This document shows, piece by piece, positions 10,006 to 20,856 of a DNA stretch of 64,000 nt. The stretch spans positions 23,233,266 through 23,297,265 of the forward strand of contig CM046842.1 in the NCBI GenBank assembly GCA_025618425.1, in the 5' to 3' direction. The notes beneath the pieces are model-generated. The model made no database searches and had not been told where the DNA came from. It saw nothing but the letters and a program-made list of their open reading frames with translations. Numbering within the stretch: position 1 is the first letter of the stretch; every line of letters begins with the position of its first letter. Both the position numbers and the translations under genes were made by a program. This stretch comes from Heliocidaris tuberculata. Lineage: Eukaryota > Echinodermata > Echinoidea > Camarodonta > Echinometridae.

Positions 10006-10361
10006 TAGGCCTAAGAAAATTTTTCCCCAAATACCTCTTTTGATAGTTTGGTGCTTCCAAGTTTTGAATTTCTATTGAAGAAAGCATAAGTATTCTTTCA
10101 GGAAATGTTCAACAACAAAAAAACAACAACAACAAAATGACCTTGCGACTTTTAGTAGGTTTTGTGATGCCCGTTCATCACGTATAAAACTTTTCAGAAA
10201 GATTGAGTCGATTTCTTATCATTTTTATAACTCCAAAAACCTCCCAATACACAATGATAGTTATTTGTTGCATAGTCAATAATTTCCAATAACCTGAACC
10301 CCCCCCCCAAAAAAAAAAAAATAAATAAATAAATAAGTAAAAAATAAAAAATGAATAAATA

Positions 10362-10915
10362 AATGCATTTCAGTAGAAGCACAAAAATCAAAGAAGCATA
10401 TAAGTGAAATGTTTAGGAAAAACGGACAACTAATAAAAAAAAATTATATGAATATTTGAAATCCTAAAATTGCTAAATAAATGGAGATCTGAAATCGGCA
10501 AAGTCCTTATTATGCTAATGAGATGCTGTGATGTAAATGTGCTATACTTTCCAATTGCCTTATATAAATGATGTTGTAAAAATCCACTTTCCTTGAATAT
10601 ATGTTTAAAAATTTGCTTTTTGTATTATAGGTAATGTTCATGAATTTATTCCTCACAATGTATTTCAGGCACAATGTTGATAATTCAATTTTCTTTGTTT
10701 AAAAGTTGAAATCTGATAATTTTCTTATATATTACCTATGAAGAGAGAGCACAAAAACGTCTTACCATCTCATTAGCATAATGAGTATGTTGCCAATTTC
10801 ATTTAGCGATTTTAGGTTTTTTTAATCTTCATAACTTTTTTTATTCTTTATCCATTTTTCCTCAAACATTTAGAGATATGCTTCTAAGATTTTTCTGCTT
10901 CTGTTAAAGTGCATA
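10362..10915. mobile_element. Fold-back element
   Basis: AATGCATTTCAGTAGAAGC, then AAAATCAAAGAAGCATAT at the left is the reverse complement, with mismatches, of ATATGCTTCTAAGATTTTTC, then GCTTCTGTTAAAGTGCAT at the right. Inner halves also pair (TTATGCTAATGAGATG with CATCTCATTAGCATAA). Non-coding. Confidence 0.8.
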
Positions 10916-11234
10916 CAAGTTTGGGGTTTCATTCTCCTTTAAAGACGTTTATTTCATAATGCAAATCCATCAAGCCTCTGTTCCAGACCAGTTTTATTAC
11001 GTATACTGAATAGATTATGGTGAATAAAGATGTGAAATAAATAAATAAAGTGCATAATTTTAAAAAGTGAGTGCAAAATAAACAGTGCAAATAATTATTG
11101 TTTGATTAACTGGCGTATGGGCTAGTTGCCTTCACAGACTCGATTACTGAAGGTACTGACGCTATGAAAATTACGCCTCGCGTGAGCCGGCCTTCAGCTG
11201 GGGGTTTTCCCTCCGCTGATCGTATAGCACTAAC

Positions 11235-11568
11235 GGGGAGGTGTTTCATAAAGCTGTTCGTAAAGTTACGAACGACTTTACGCACGACTGGCACCTGTTC
11301 TTGGGTGCTAATCAGATTCTCAGTCATTTTGATTCCCATCAGCTAAAGCTGAAATCCGATTTTTTTGTGGATTAAAATTCTTTGCTGTTAAACAAGCATG
11401 CGAATGCAAAGTTTATTATTTGTCAAAATTGATTAGGATTATTGGAAATTCAGTCCCACATGTTAAAACACCAGAGAAAATCTGGGATATCTCATTTAGC
11501 ACAAGAACATATCACCAGTCGTGCGTATAGTCGTTCGTAACTTACGAACAGCTTTATGAAACACCCCC
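11235..11568. mobile_element. MITE with long inverted termini (GGGGTGTTTCATAAAGCTG family)
   Basis: Left arm GGTGTTTCATAAAGCTGTTC, then GTAAAGTTACGAACGAC, pairs with right arm GTCGTTCGTAACTTACGAAC, then AGCTTTATGAAACACCCCC. About 50 bp of inverted terminus bound a 334-bp non-coding body. Confidence 0.85.
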
Positions 11569-12153
11569 AAGTCCTAGACCTCATTCAGCTTGATCCACGA
11601 TCGGTTATTGGTCCATTGTCCTTCAGGATTGTACCGTACGTCATTCCAGTTTTATGGTTAAAATCGATTTTAAGGGCAGGAGAAGTTGACCCTTCAATGT
11701 GAGCTTTTCGGTGGTCATAAGTAGAATGGTCATTATATCAATGGCGGATTTATGAAGGAGGAACCAAAAGTTCTCCCTTGATTGTGTATTTTTTCGGCAT
11801 TGTGCCCCATTATTACAAAAACTTGGATCGGCCCTGGATATTATAATAACCGATCGATAACTGTGAGATACAGGGATTTTTTTTTCCTCAGTGGACCCTA
11901 TAATGCTTGCGATCTCGTTCAGCGGTACCGATAATTTCCGTCCAGCGTATTTCAAAATGTACGTCATTCCAATACTCAGATTAAAAATCAATTTTAAGGT
12001 CGCAAGAAATCGGACTTACATTGTGAGCATATTAATGGTTATTGGTTCAGGGGTTGTTATCATCAAACTGCGCTTCTCATTCATTGTACGAGGTCACAAG
12101 CGGGTTAAAGGCACAACTCCTCAAGACGAGTTCCGTGGTTAGGGGTATCCAGG
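11569..12153. other. Intergenic, nothing recognisable
   Basis: The segment contains a loose direct repeat (ACGTCATTCCAGTTTTATGGTTAAAATCGATTTTAAGG near 11638 and ACGTCATTCCAATACTCAG, then TTAAAAATCAATTTTAAGG near 11961), suggesting two diverged copies of one element about 320 bp apart. No coding evidence. Confidence 0.5.
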
Positions 12154-12489
12154 CAGTGGCGTAGTGAGCCCCCCCCCCCCCCCAAAAAAAAAATAAAAAA
12201 TAAAAAATTAAAATTAAAAATGAGGGGGCTGAACATAGCCATACGCGGCACAATTTCTGAATACTTGCGGGCGAGCGAAGCGAGCGAGCAACAAATTTAT
12301 CTTTTTTAATGACAATTTCATTTTGTCACAGATCTAGACCTATATCCGGTAGGTAATTTAAAATTTTCCTCTCCCCCCCCCCTATTTTTCCTCCTTTTTT
12401 CCTTCCACTTTTTTTTTTTTTTGGGGGGGGGGCTTGGAATTTTTGGGGTGCTGCAGTCCCCCACATGCCCCCCCCACTAGTACGCCAGG
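12154..12489. mobile_element. Non-autonomous element with CAGTGGCGTA / TACGCCA ends
   Basis: It begins CAGTGGCGTAGTGAG followed by poly-C then poly-A, and ends ACTAGTACGCCAGGGG. The inner sequence (GGGGGGCTTGGAATTT, GGTGCTGCAG) is related to 35860-35890 and, reversed, to 56620-56690. The word GCGAGCGAAGCGAGCGAGC lies at 12271-12289. Confidence 0.55.
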
Positions 12490-14190
12490 GGGGGGGGGGG
12501 TACCCAATATGAGATGACTTATTTCTTCCCATGTCTTCTGCATTGTGGATGTTGTGGTGGTGACGGGGTGTTATTATTATTATTCGCAATATATTTTTTT
12601 TCAAGCATGCAATAAATGACTATACTGAATACATATGGGATTTTCAAATTGGCTGAATCGGTAATGTCACTGTTATGTAGTGGTAGACAACTCTCCCATT
12701 TGCTCCGAAACACAGAAGGACTGAAATGTTTTGGGTTTTTTTTTTTTTTTTTTTTTTTAATGTGTTACTCGGCAGGATCCTTTTTTTTTTTTTTCTTCTT
12801 CTTCTACTTTCTTTCTTTCTTTCTTTCTTTTGGAGGAATGGCAATATGTTATCGACCAAATATCTTGAGTAGTTCCCCGAGGGAAAATGTGCTTAGGAGA
12901 AAAACTGGAAATCAATGACGAAAATGTGTATGACAAACGAGAGAGTTGACCTGCAGGGAATACATCACAATCAACTGACCAAATTGCCATTTTGAGATTC
13001 ACATTGATCTCGTGATCTCATTTTTCGCACATTCATCCCTTTATTCTTGTCCGATTTCTTTCAAACTTTCGCCATCCTATTCTCCATTATTTTCTCTTCT
13101 TTCAGACAAATCACCAATTATATTACAAAGGTTGGACTGCCTTTAAAAAGGGTTCATTGCAGCGTTGTAGAAAACGGACACTGCTTTAAAGAGGTTTCAG
13201 CGACGAAACCTATGAGTGCAAGCGACTATCAACATGACCAAAACAAGCTTTTCTTCCCCTTGAAGATGCTATGGAATTCCTAATGAGGGTATTACCGCTG
13301 TCATGCAGAACAAGTGATGCTATTCGAATCTTATGACAAAAGAAGAAAGAAAAAGAAACCTCATAAAAATCGAGATTCATTGGCCTGCTTGTATTTTTTT
13401 AACTATGGTCTCGGTTTTTCTCTTTGACATTGCTTTCACAAGTTCCTTATCACACTAAATAAACATAAGACAGGGATGAAAAATAGAAAAAATATATACT
13501 GACCGCAGGCGCTGATCTAGGATTTCGTAAATTAAAAATCAAACAGACAAGCAAAACAAAACGTAGCAGATGGGAAAAAATAGTCTTCCGAATTTTGTGG
13601 TGCCTTTTTAATCCCAAATTCTCTGAGACGCAAAAAAAAAAGAAGAAGAAAAAAAAAATAAGGTCATCATATATCCCAAGAAAAGAAAGAACTGCACTGT
13701 GGATTTGCTAATTAGATTTTTCTTAAAGCTCAGGAAGGATTTTTTAGCAAATAGGATCGTCGTTGAGGCCTAATGTTAAAAGATATATTTTCTCGTTTTA
13801 TATTTGTACTTTCTTTGTTTCCTGAGTCGAAACAACATCAAATATTATTTTTTGAAAAGTTTTTGTGTGTGTTAACTGTTAATGGTCTTTATAAAACAGT
13901 TTTGAGTGCTATTTCGTCTTAGCCACAAGAAACAGAAGTTATTTCTTTAAAGGTACTCTTTAAACAAAAATCAAGTGATCACGTGAAAATAGAATGAAGA
14001 TGCTATCCTTTTCTTTTTTCTTCTTCTTTTCATTTCTTTCTTCTTCGTTTTTTTTTTCTTTTTTTCCTTTTTTAAATTTTCTTCTTTTTTTTTTGGGGGG
14101 GGTCTTGTTAATAAAAAATATTGATGCACATTATGTCAATAATGTTTGATGAAGTCAATTAAATTCAATCTTAAACAAGTTATTTAACTT
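12490..14190. other. Intergenic, no gene
   Basis: Poly-T runs (12736-12759, 12781-12794), a TTTC run (12810-12829) and scattered A/T tracts are present. An open stretch at 13047-13283 contains TKPMSASD but has no other similarity to the synthetase and is not called. A T-rich stretch ending in poly-G lies at 14048-14102. Confidence 0.6.
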
Positions 14191-14198
14191 ATTGATGT

Positions 14199-14296
14199 CC
14201 CGGGGAGTGAGTGAAAAGAGAGTGAAATCTCACTCATTTCTTTTCAAAAAGCACTCGACATTCACTAGATATTCACTCCTACGTGACTCCCGGGGC
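14199..14296. repeat. Small hairpin element (CCCGGGGAGT / ACTCCCGGGG)
   Basis: CCCGGGGAGTGAGTGAAAAG at the left pairs at its end with ACTCCCGGGG at the right across 98 bases, with internal GTGAAATCTCAC. Related GAGTGAA/TTCACT words occur at 18901-19078. Confidence 0.6.
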
Positions 14297-14859
14297 GTGG
14301 AAATTCCCTCTTCAGTTGTAGATTTTTTCTTTAGAGAGAGAGAGGGGGTATAATTACGGTTCCCGGACCTGTGCCATTCAAGCAAATTGAATCAGATTGG
14401 CTGGTCCAGAAGACCTAAGCCCTTTGAAGCCATTCTAGTAAATATCGACTTTTTTTATTGATCGCCCTTCCCAAGAATCCGCTAAGATGTCTACGTGTGC
14501 TTTGACTTGTTGCACATAGCATCGGTGGATGTCCGTTGAATTCTATACACACTGAATTTGCCCTTGCGTGAATGAGAGTGTACGCATTTCTCTTCTTCGG
14601 CGCCGATTAGTCATTATATACTTCTAAAAGTATTTGCGATGTGGACGGCGTTTACCAGGGATAATATCTCCTATGTTTCTCGTTTTTAGACCAATTGATT
14701 AAACACGGATAATTCCAAGAAAGGAAAATTGTTTTATTTGACCAGGATATCATATGCAATACTGGAGGGGTTGTTTTGATGCAGTGGTCCAGTGCTTGTT
14801 GACGAACGCTGCTATCTTCTTAGGAAGACAGTTTAGGTGACCACCATTATACGGGTGGC

Positions 14860-15153
14860 TTTTATAGACAGATGGCCACTGAGGAATGGTAGCTTTACTA
14901 AGCATGTTCTCCTACACTTTCTCCTCCTTCGAGAGGTGAAAAAAGGTGACGGCTAGTAGTCTTTATAAAGAGGTGGTCGCTGATACAGTGGATAAGTAGA
15001 ATTTCTATTACACACCGTACTTCAAAGAGAGAGAAAGAGACCATATTGGTGAGAGCTTTATATAAGTCGCCTTTCTTGAGAGAAGACAAATTGAGACGTT
15101 ACATAGGCTTTTTCAGCGGTTTCGACGAGTCCCTAGGAGTTACGACCAGGAAG
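14860..15153 (+). promoter_or_regulatory. Candidate promoter and 5' UTR of the glycosyltransferase gene
   Basis: A TATA-like TTTATATAAG lies at 15057-15066, about 90 bases before the ATG at 15154, and another CTTTATAAAG at 14962-14971. The open frame extends upstream of the ATG only through a TTG at 15046, so the first ATG of the frame is 15154. Repeated GGTGAC/GGTGGC words around 14837-14980 are unexplained. Promoter identity is inference. Confidence 0.35.
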
Positions 15154-15298
15154 ATGAGTCGGAAGTCGATCTTGTCGTCGCTCGTACCGGGTAGGCTGCT
15201 GACCCTGAGGATGTTTACCACGGTGCTCGCCATCCAGATGGTTGTCGCTCTCGTGATCATTTTGTCGTCGAGGTACTTCGATGCAAGGGGGCGAGGCA
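15154..15298 (+). CDS. Type II membrane glycosyltransferase, exon 1 (start, signal anchor)
   Basis: This exon gives 48 codons plus one base, with donor GCA|GTGAGT at 15299. The protein starts MSRKSILSSLVPGRLLTLRM and continues FTTVLAIQMVVALVIILSS. A basic cytosolic stub precedes one hydrophobic segment at about residues 20-39, the design of a Golgi type II signal anchor. The ATG context AAGATGA is acceptable. Phase 1 at the donor matches the phase-1 acceptor chosen for exon 2. The link to the downstream exons rests on phase, order, strand and a sensible domain architecture, not on transcript data. Confidence 0.7.
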
Positions 15299-15459
15299 GT
15301 GAGTATTATATCAATTTTTACGACGTCGAGGTCATGGACAATCGTCGTTATTGATATTCATTATTAGTATTTCAATGAAGGGTTTTCGCTTTTTACCCTG
15401 AAATATACCCTTGTATCCCACTCAGTTCCATTCAGTATCATATTGTTTAATATCGTACT

Positions 15460-15620
15460 CATTATTATTATTATCATCATAACAATTACTTTACTATTAT
15501 CATTATTATTATTATTATCATCATCCTTATAATCATTTCATTATTATCATTATTATTATTGTTGTATTGTCGTTGTTGTTGTTGTCGTCTTTGTTGTTGT
15601 TATTATTATCATGATTGCAT
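15460..15620. repeat. ATT/GTT triplet microsatellite
   Basis: Degenerate ATT/ATC then TTG/TTA triplets lie in intron 1 of the glycosyltransferase gene. Confidence 0.85.
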
Positions 15621-15975
15621 CAGTGCATCAGTGACCTTTACACTCAAGGATATATATAAATTATCTTGTTACATTTATAGGGATAAAATAATGTTTTTTA
15701 ACACACTTCATAATTTGCGTCGTAAATGTCGCTGTGTAAATCCGTTTCATATGTTTATGTCCCCCAGGTTATGTTTATGATTATAATGATAATAATAACA
15801 ATGATGATAATGGTCATGAATACAAAACATTCACCCTGCGCCCTTTATATTTCATCTATTTACCACTCGTATTTTTCTTTTTTTACATTGTATTTAGATT
15901 TTTTTTCGTACTTCTTCATTTCTACTTCCATTATCTCCATCATGTTATGCATATTATATAAGCGGGCCTCTCCCA

Positions 15976-16665
15976 CACTGTAAAAAAAATGCGACATGTG
16001 ACATGTTTATTTCTGTGACAGATTTAAAACACTGCGACGTGTTTATATATTGTACGGGTTTAAGAGCTAAACACATGTGCCTATTTTTTCATCTTTCAGC
16101 ACGCCTTAGGTGTTTACTAGATGAACATGTTTACCTTTTAAATGGTTCCAATGTATAGGCTAAACACCGAATGTTTACACCTTAATCATTTAGTGTTTAC
16201 ACCTGTTTAAATACTAAACAGTGTGTGTGATTATGGTGTAAACACCACGTGTTTATATATTGTAGCTAAGTTAAGAGCTAAACACATTCTGTGCTTATTT
16301 TCATCACGCCTAGGTGTTTATTAGATAAACATGCTTACCTTTTAAATGGTTCTAATGTATAGGCTAAACGCCAAATGTTTACACCATAATCACACACAAT
16401 GTTTAGTATTTAAACAGCTGTAAACACCAAATGATTATTTTGTAAACATTTGGTGTTTAGCCTATACATTAGAACCATTTAAAAGGTAAACATGTTCATC
16501 TAGTAAACACCTAAGGCGTGCTGAAAGATGAAAAAAATAGGCACATGTGTTTAGCTCTTAAACACATGGGTTTAGCTCTTAAACCCGTACAATATATAAA
16601 CACGTCGCAGTGTTTTAAATCTGTCACAGAAAAGTGTTTAGAAACTAAACAAATTTTTTACAGTG
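15976..16665. mobile_element. 690-bp fold-back element with CACTGTAAAAAA termini
   Basis: CACTGTAAAAAAAATGCGAC begins the element and TTTTTTACAGTG ends it. The left half (GTGTTTATATATTGTACGGG, TTTAAGAGCTAAACACATG, GGTGTTTACTAGATGAACA) is repeated in direct orientation about 235 bp later and then in reverse complement to the right end. The interior therefore has an A, A', inverted-A layout. GTTTAC/GTAAAC and CTAAACA words dominate. No open frame of note. Confidence 0.9.
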
Positions 16666-17860
16666 CACTCACACTTATGCGAAGATTTTTTTTTCTGCCC
16701 TTCTGACACTTTAGGCCTATACAGATAAACTTTTGCTTGCCGAAGGTTTTTGGCAACGTGTGTCAGACTATTTATCCAACATGATCTGATTATCATTAAA
16801 CAGTAGAAACTCATCTCTTTTTTTAATGTAACGATGACGGATAAGCGACGGTCCTGGAGAATAGTCGGATAGCTGCTGCTGCTGTGAGTGTGTAATTGTT
16901 GTTTTTTACGGACGTGTATCAATCAGATATTGATTGTTTACGTATGTGGAGTGGGGACGGACCTTTAACGTCGCCATTTACATTCAGCCCACCCCCTTAA
17001 AGTATATGCCACTGACATTAAATTATGGAGTGAATGTTGGATTTCGAAGATCAGAGCGAAGTAACCCATTTCCAAGCCTCCCCCCCCCCCCCCCATCCCA
17101 CCAGTCCTTTAAGTAATCCCAGGGATTTCGTTAACGTTTATCATTATTATTAATGTTTTTATTATTATTTTTATTATTTTTTTATTATTATTATTATTAT
17201 TTTTTTTTTTAATTATTATTATTATTATTATCATTATTATCATCATCATCATAATTGCTATTAATATTATTATTATTTCTGTTATCATCACCATTATCAT
17301 CATTAGACATATTGTTATTATCATAATACATGTAATTATTATTATCACCATTAATATCATCTCTAATTCGTGATTGCAATAATTTATCTAGCGACATCCA
17401 CATGATTTAGTATTAGGCAGAACCCCTACTTCCCTTTTCAAAATCATATACACCTGATCATTTTCGAAATTACGAACGCTTTTTCGCGGGAATAATGAAC
17501 ATTATTACATTTTCAAAAATAAAATGTATGGTAGGCTTCTACCAACCTTAAAATGTAGCGGGCAAAGTTTCATCCACTCCTGTGGACTTTCTCAAGCCAA
17601 GTGACTTTTTACACTCAGCTTCTTGCTGTCTAGCTGTTGCCTCGAGATCACTGAAGCGAAGATCGGTGATAGTGAAATACCAGCGTACCTATTTAGTGAA
17701 GGGATAATCCTTTTGATCTAGATGGACTCTTTAACTTTTCTTGACCAGACATCCAGTCCAACGTTATATGTACGGTATTAAGGAGGTGTTCTGCAACTGT
17801 TGAATAAGATGGATTACTCATCTGAAGGTCTCTTTTGTGTTAATAGAATCGGACCACCCC
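16666..17860. other. Intronic, no exon seen; ATT microsatellite
   Basis: Contains CTG triplets (16872-16886), poly-C at 17082-17096 and a long degenerate ATT/ATC/TTA run at about 17140-17345. No exon is recognised. Confidence 0.7.
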
Positions 17861-18039
17861 CTCAGCACAAAATTAGGAGTTGCTAGCTCACTCTGCTTCA
17901 TTGAGAACACACAATGTGACATGTGTCAAAGGTGCTTTTCAAAGTGAACCTAAGCACACCGACAAGGTGCTGGCATCATGTGAATATTCAGCACGGACTG
18001 GGAAAAAGAGCAAAGGACAAAATAAGCTCCAAGCCCACC

Positions 18040-18075
18040 CCCCCCCCCCCCCACACACACACACACACACACACC
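18040..18075. repeat. (C)n(CA)n composite
   Basis: A run of about 14 C followed by (AC)n with about 11 repeats. Confidence 0.9.
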
Positions 18076-18204
18076 AAGGAAATAATAATAAAGTTCTTCC
18101 GTTTGTCAGCATAGTAGCATTACGTGCATAACAAGGGCATCATTGTTGCTTTTTTTTAAACACCCTAGGAAGCAAACTAGTTCACCCTGTCACCCTTAGA
18201 AGAA

Positions 18205-18463
18205 AGGACAGATACTGCCTATAAGATGGCTGGCACTGATTGTAACAGTTACAGTGTTGGAAAATCAGGGAAGGACACGGAAGGATAGATTGGAAGAACA
18301 CAAAATAGTCCTACGACAGAAGATGAGTAATTTATCTCGTTCAGCAGTTGCAGATTACACCCTTGATACTGGATATAACATTAGATGGGATGATGCCCAT
18401 ATTATTGACTTTGAAACATATTTCAAGAAAGGTGCAAGACGGCATCTAGATCAAAAGGATTGA
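18205..18463 (+). pseudogene. Remnant of a Penelope-like element GIY-YIG endonuclease domain
   Basis: One frame reads CNSYSVGKSG and, after a frame change near 18262, another reads GRTRKDRLEEHKIVLRQKMS, then SAVADYTLDTGYNIRWDDAH and IIDFETYFKK, ending at 18463. Penelope-like retroelements end in a GIY-YIG nuclease with the layout YIGETGR...RLKEH...SA.AEH...TGH.I.WD.A.V.D.E. The second YIG reads YSVG and the fragment is frameshifted, so it should be inactive. It lies in intron 1 of the glycosyltransferase gene, sense orientation. Confidence 0.7.
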
Positions 18464-18900
18464 TCTGTCACTGAACAGGGACTCTGTTTATTCACTGTCA
18501 TCTTGAGATCATTGTAAATTGAGGCATCTAGAAAGCAAGAAATTGTGTGAAGAATATTTAACTTGGCTTGGGAGTGAGAAAGTCCGCGGAGTGGAGGAAC
18601 GCTTTCCTACTAAAATGTTAAAGTTAGTAAAAGTCTAACCTACATGATACGATTACCCCGACCAATACAAGTTTCTGTAACATTTTCAGAATTAGTAATA
18701 AACATTTGGATTTACGCAACAAATTAAGGAACGTTATTTCATATTCAGTGAAAAGAACGAGGCATGTCCCCCCCCCCCCCCCCAAAAAAAAAAAAGAAAG
18801 AAAAAGAAATGTGTTTTCGGAACACATGTATTTCTCTTTAGAAAATCAGAAATAATTATCATCTTTGAATCTTACTCTTTCTCTCTCTCTAAAAAAGAGA

Positions 18901-19078
18901 GGAAAATTCACTCTATTATCACTGCACTCCACCGGGAGTCACCTCAGTGATCACCTGATTGAATGTCGATTGAATATCGAGGGCTTTCTAAGAAAGAAAA
19001 AAAAAAGGGAGTGAATTTTCACTTTATTTTCACTTTGATTGCAGTACCCCGGAGAATGACGTCAGTGATCGATTGATT
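18901..19078. repeat. Two direct diverged copies of a TTCACT-rich unit
   Basis: TTCACTCTATTATCACTGCA, CCGGGAGTCACCTCAGTGAT, then CACCTGATTGA (18906-18963) recurs as TTCACTTTATTTTCACTTTG, CCCCGGAGAATGACGTCAGT, then GATCGATTGA (19018-19078). The units are about 112 bp apart; a T/G run and (GA)n follow to 19123. Confidence 0.65.
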
Positions 19079-19378
19079 TTTTTTTTGATTTTTTTTTGGG
19101 GGGGGGGAGAGAGAGAGAGAGAGAAACATACATTGGCACTCTTTATGAGGCCATTTATGACTACCATTCAGGCCTTAATAATGAGAAGATGTAAAAGCAT
19201 TTAAAAAAATATCACCTCAAACTAAAATTAGACTGGAATCCTAATGATTCCTTTTAAAAGGCATGATTGGTAAGTGAGCACTTACCCTCTAAGTAAAGAT
19301 CTTCTTTGAAATAAAGAAAATATAGTCAGAAAGTTGGGAATTTATTGTTTGATTAAAAACCGTGCAATGCAGTCCTAT

Positions 19379-19996
19379 TTAAAGGCCAAGTCCACACTAA
19401 TATCAAGTTGATTTGAATAAATAGAGTAAAATTAAACAAGCGTAACAGTGAAAATTTCACTGAAATCGGATGTAAAATAAGAAAGTTACGGCATTTTGAA
19501 GTTGTGCATTATTTCTTGAAAAAGTGATATGCATAACATGGGTGGTATGCAAATGAGTGAACCGATGATGTCACACACTCACCTTTCCTTATGTATTTTA
19601 TTATATGAAACATCATATATTTCATTTTTTTGCTTCAATAATGTAAAACATGGTTCGACTCCTTATGGAACATGTAAAATCATCATTATTGTAACTTATT
19701 TTTGATACAAGGGAGAGATTCTTTTTTTTTAAAATCACATCCATAAAAACTGAAATATTTAAAATTTCATATAATAAAATACATAAGGAAAAGTGAGTGT
19801 GTGACATCAGCGGTTCACTCATTTGCATACCGCCTATGTTATGCATATCACTGTTTAGAAAAATAATGCAAAACTTCAAAATGCCGTAACTTTCTTATTT
19901 TACATCCGATTTCAGTGAAATTTTAATTGTTATGCTTGTTTAATTTTACTCTATTTATCAAAATTTACTTGATTTTAGTGTGGACTTGGCCTTTAA
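19379..19996. mobile_element. Fold-back MITE with TTAAAGGCCAAGTCCACAC termini
   Basis: TTAAAGGCCAAGTCCACACT (19379) is inverted at AGTGTGGACTTGGCCTTTAA (19977-19996). Arms of more than 200 bp pair (ATAAATAGAGTAAAATTAAA; GAAATCGGATGTAAAATAAG; GATATGCATAACAT; GTATGCAAATGAGTGAACC). The TTAA at both tips suggests a TTAA target site, but this is ambiguous because it is part of the palindrome. Related tips occur at 43509 and 45325. Confidence 0.9.
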
Positions 19997-19998
19997 GT

Positions 19999-20120
19999 GC
20001 TGCCGTCACATGTGTCCGCGGATAACGATAATGTATGCGCATTTAAAATGTACCTATAACGGTGACCAAAAGGGCTGTTCACATTTGTCCGATAACGATA
20101 TAGATAATGCATGCGCAGTG
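19999..20120. repeat. Direct repeat pair with TCCG..GATAACGATA
   Basis: GTCACATGTGTCCGCGGATA, ACGATAATGTATGCGCA and TTCACATTTGTCCGATAACG, ATATAGATAATGCATGCGCA are two diverged copies about 74 bp apart, probably parts of one dispersed element. Confidence 0.55.
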
Positions 20121-20554
20121 GCTCGGTCAATTGCTCTCTGTCATTATGTTCGTTCAGGATATCGTAATTTCGCGCCCTGATAGAATTATGATATTGTATT
20201 TTTTTATTGTATATTATTTGTTTATATATTTTTGTTGTATATTTTTACTTTTGACTGTTTATTTTGCTGTATATTTCGAATGTATGTTTTGGTTGTATAT
20301 TCTGACAGTATAGTTCGATTGCATTATGTATACTGTGTATATTTTGATGGTAGGCCTGTATTTAACTAACTGATAATTTGTTTATTGTTTCGTAAAGCTG
20401 TGAACGCAAGCTCCTGATTTTCGATGAGGACAGTGGATTAATCAAAATTATTTATCAGTTGTAACAAAAACAAAAACAAAAATGATAATTCCTTTATAGT
20501 TTGCTCTCTCTCTCTCTCTCTCTCCCTCTCTCCCTCTCTTTGTCGGTATCAAAG

Positions 20555-20784
20555 TACGCAGCGACATGGAACATAAACACCGCCATCAGCGGCAGGAAGC
20601 AGCACAATCCCAGGGGAGGTTGAAGTTCAAGCGGCCGTCAAATTTCGCCATCGATAAATTCAAAAAACTTGGCATCAATATCTCCATCTCACCCGTACGC
20701 AGGGAGCCTATCATCCCCGTACCGAGCAAGATGACTGAACTCAAACAGGCATTGTCGGAGAATGTTCTTCCGGGTCTTTTCCAG
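20555..20784 (+). CDS. Glycosyltransferase, exon 2 (stem region)
   Basis: This exon ends CTT TTC CAG before GTAGGG. The start is chosen at 20555 after ATCAAAG because it keeps frame with exon 1 (A|TA = Ile); the nearby TACGCAG (20555-20561) would not. It follows a (CT)n tract at 20501-20540 that serves as the polypyrimidine tract. Residues about 49-125: a His/Arg/Gln-rich start, then basic LKFKRPSNFAIDKFKKLGIN and PSKMTELKQALSENVLPGLF. The low complexity and charge suit the luminal stem of a Golgi enzyme. An ATG at 20566 is internal to this model. Confidence 0.8.
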
Positions 20785-20825
20785 GTAGGGAAGTGATAGG
20801 CAGGGTTTGAGGGTTTGGTCATGGT

Positions 20826-20856
<31 letters not shown>

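Noticed and set aside
13047..13283. TKPMSASD in an open frame resembling the synthetase KMSAS loop
   Set aside because: Similarity is limited to a few residues, with no match before or after and no splice context; chance is likely.
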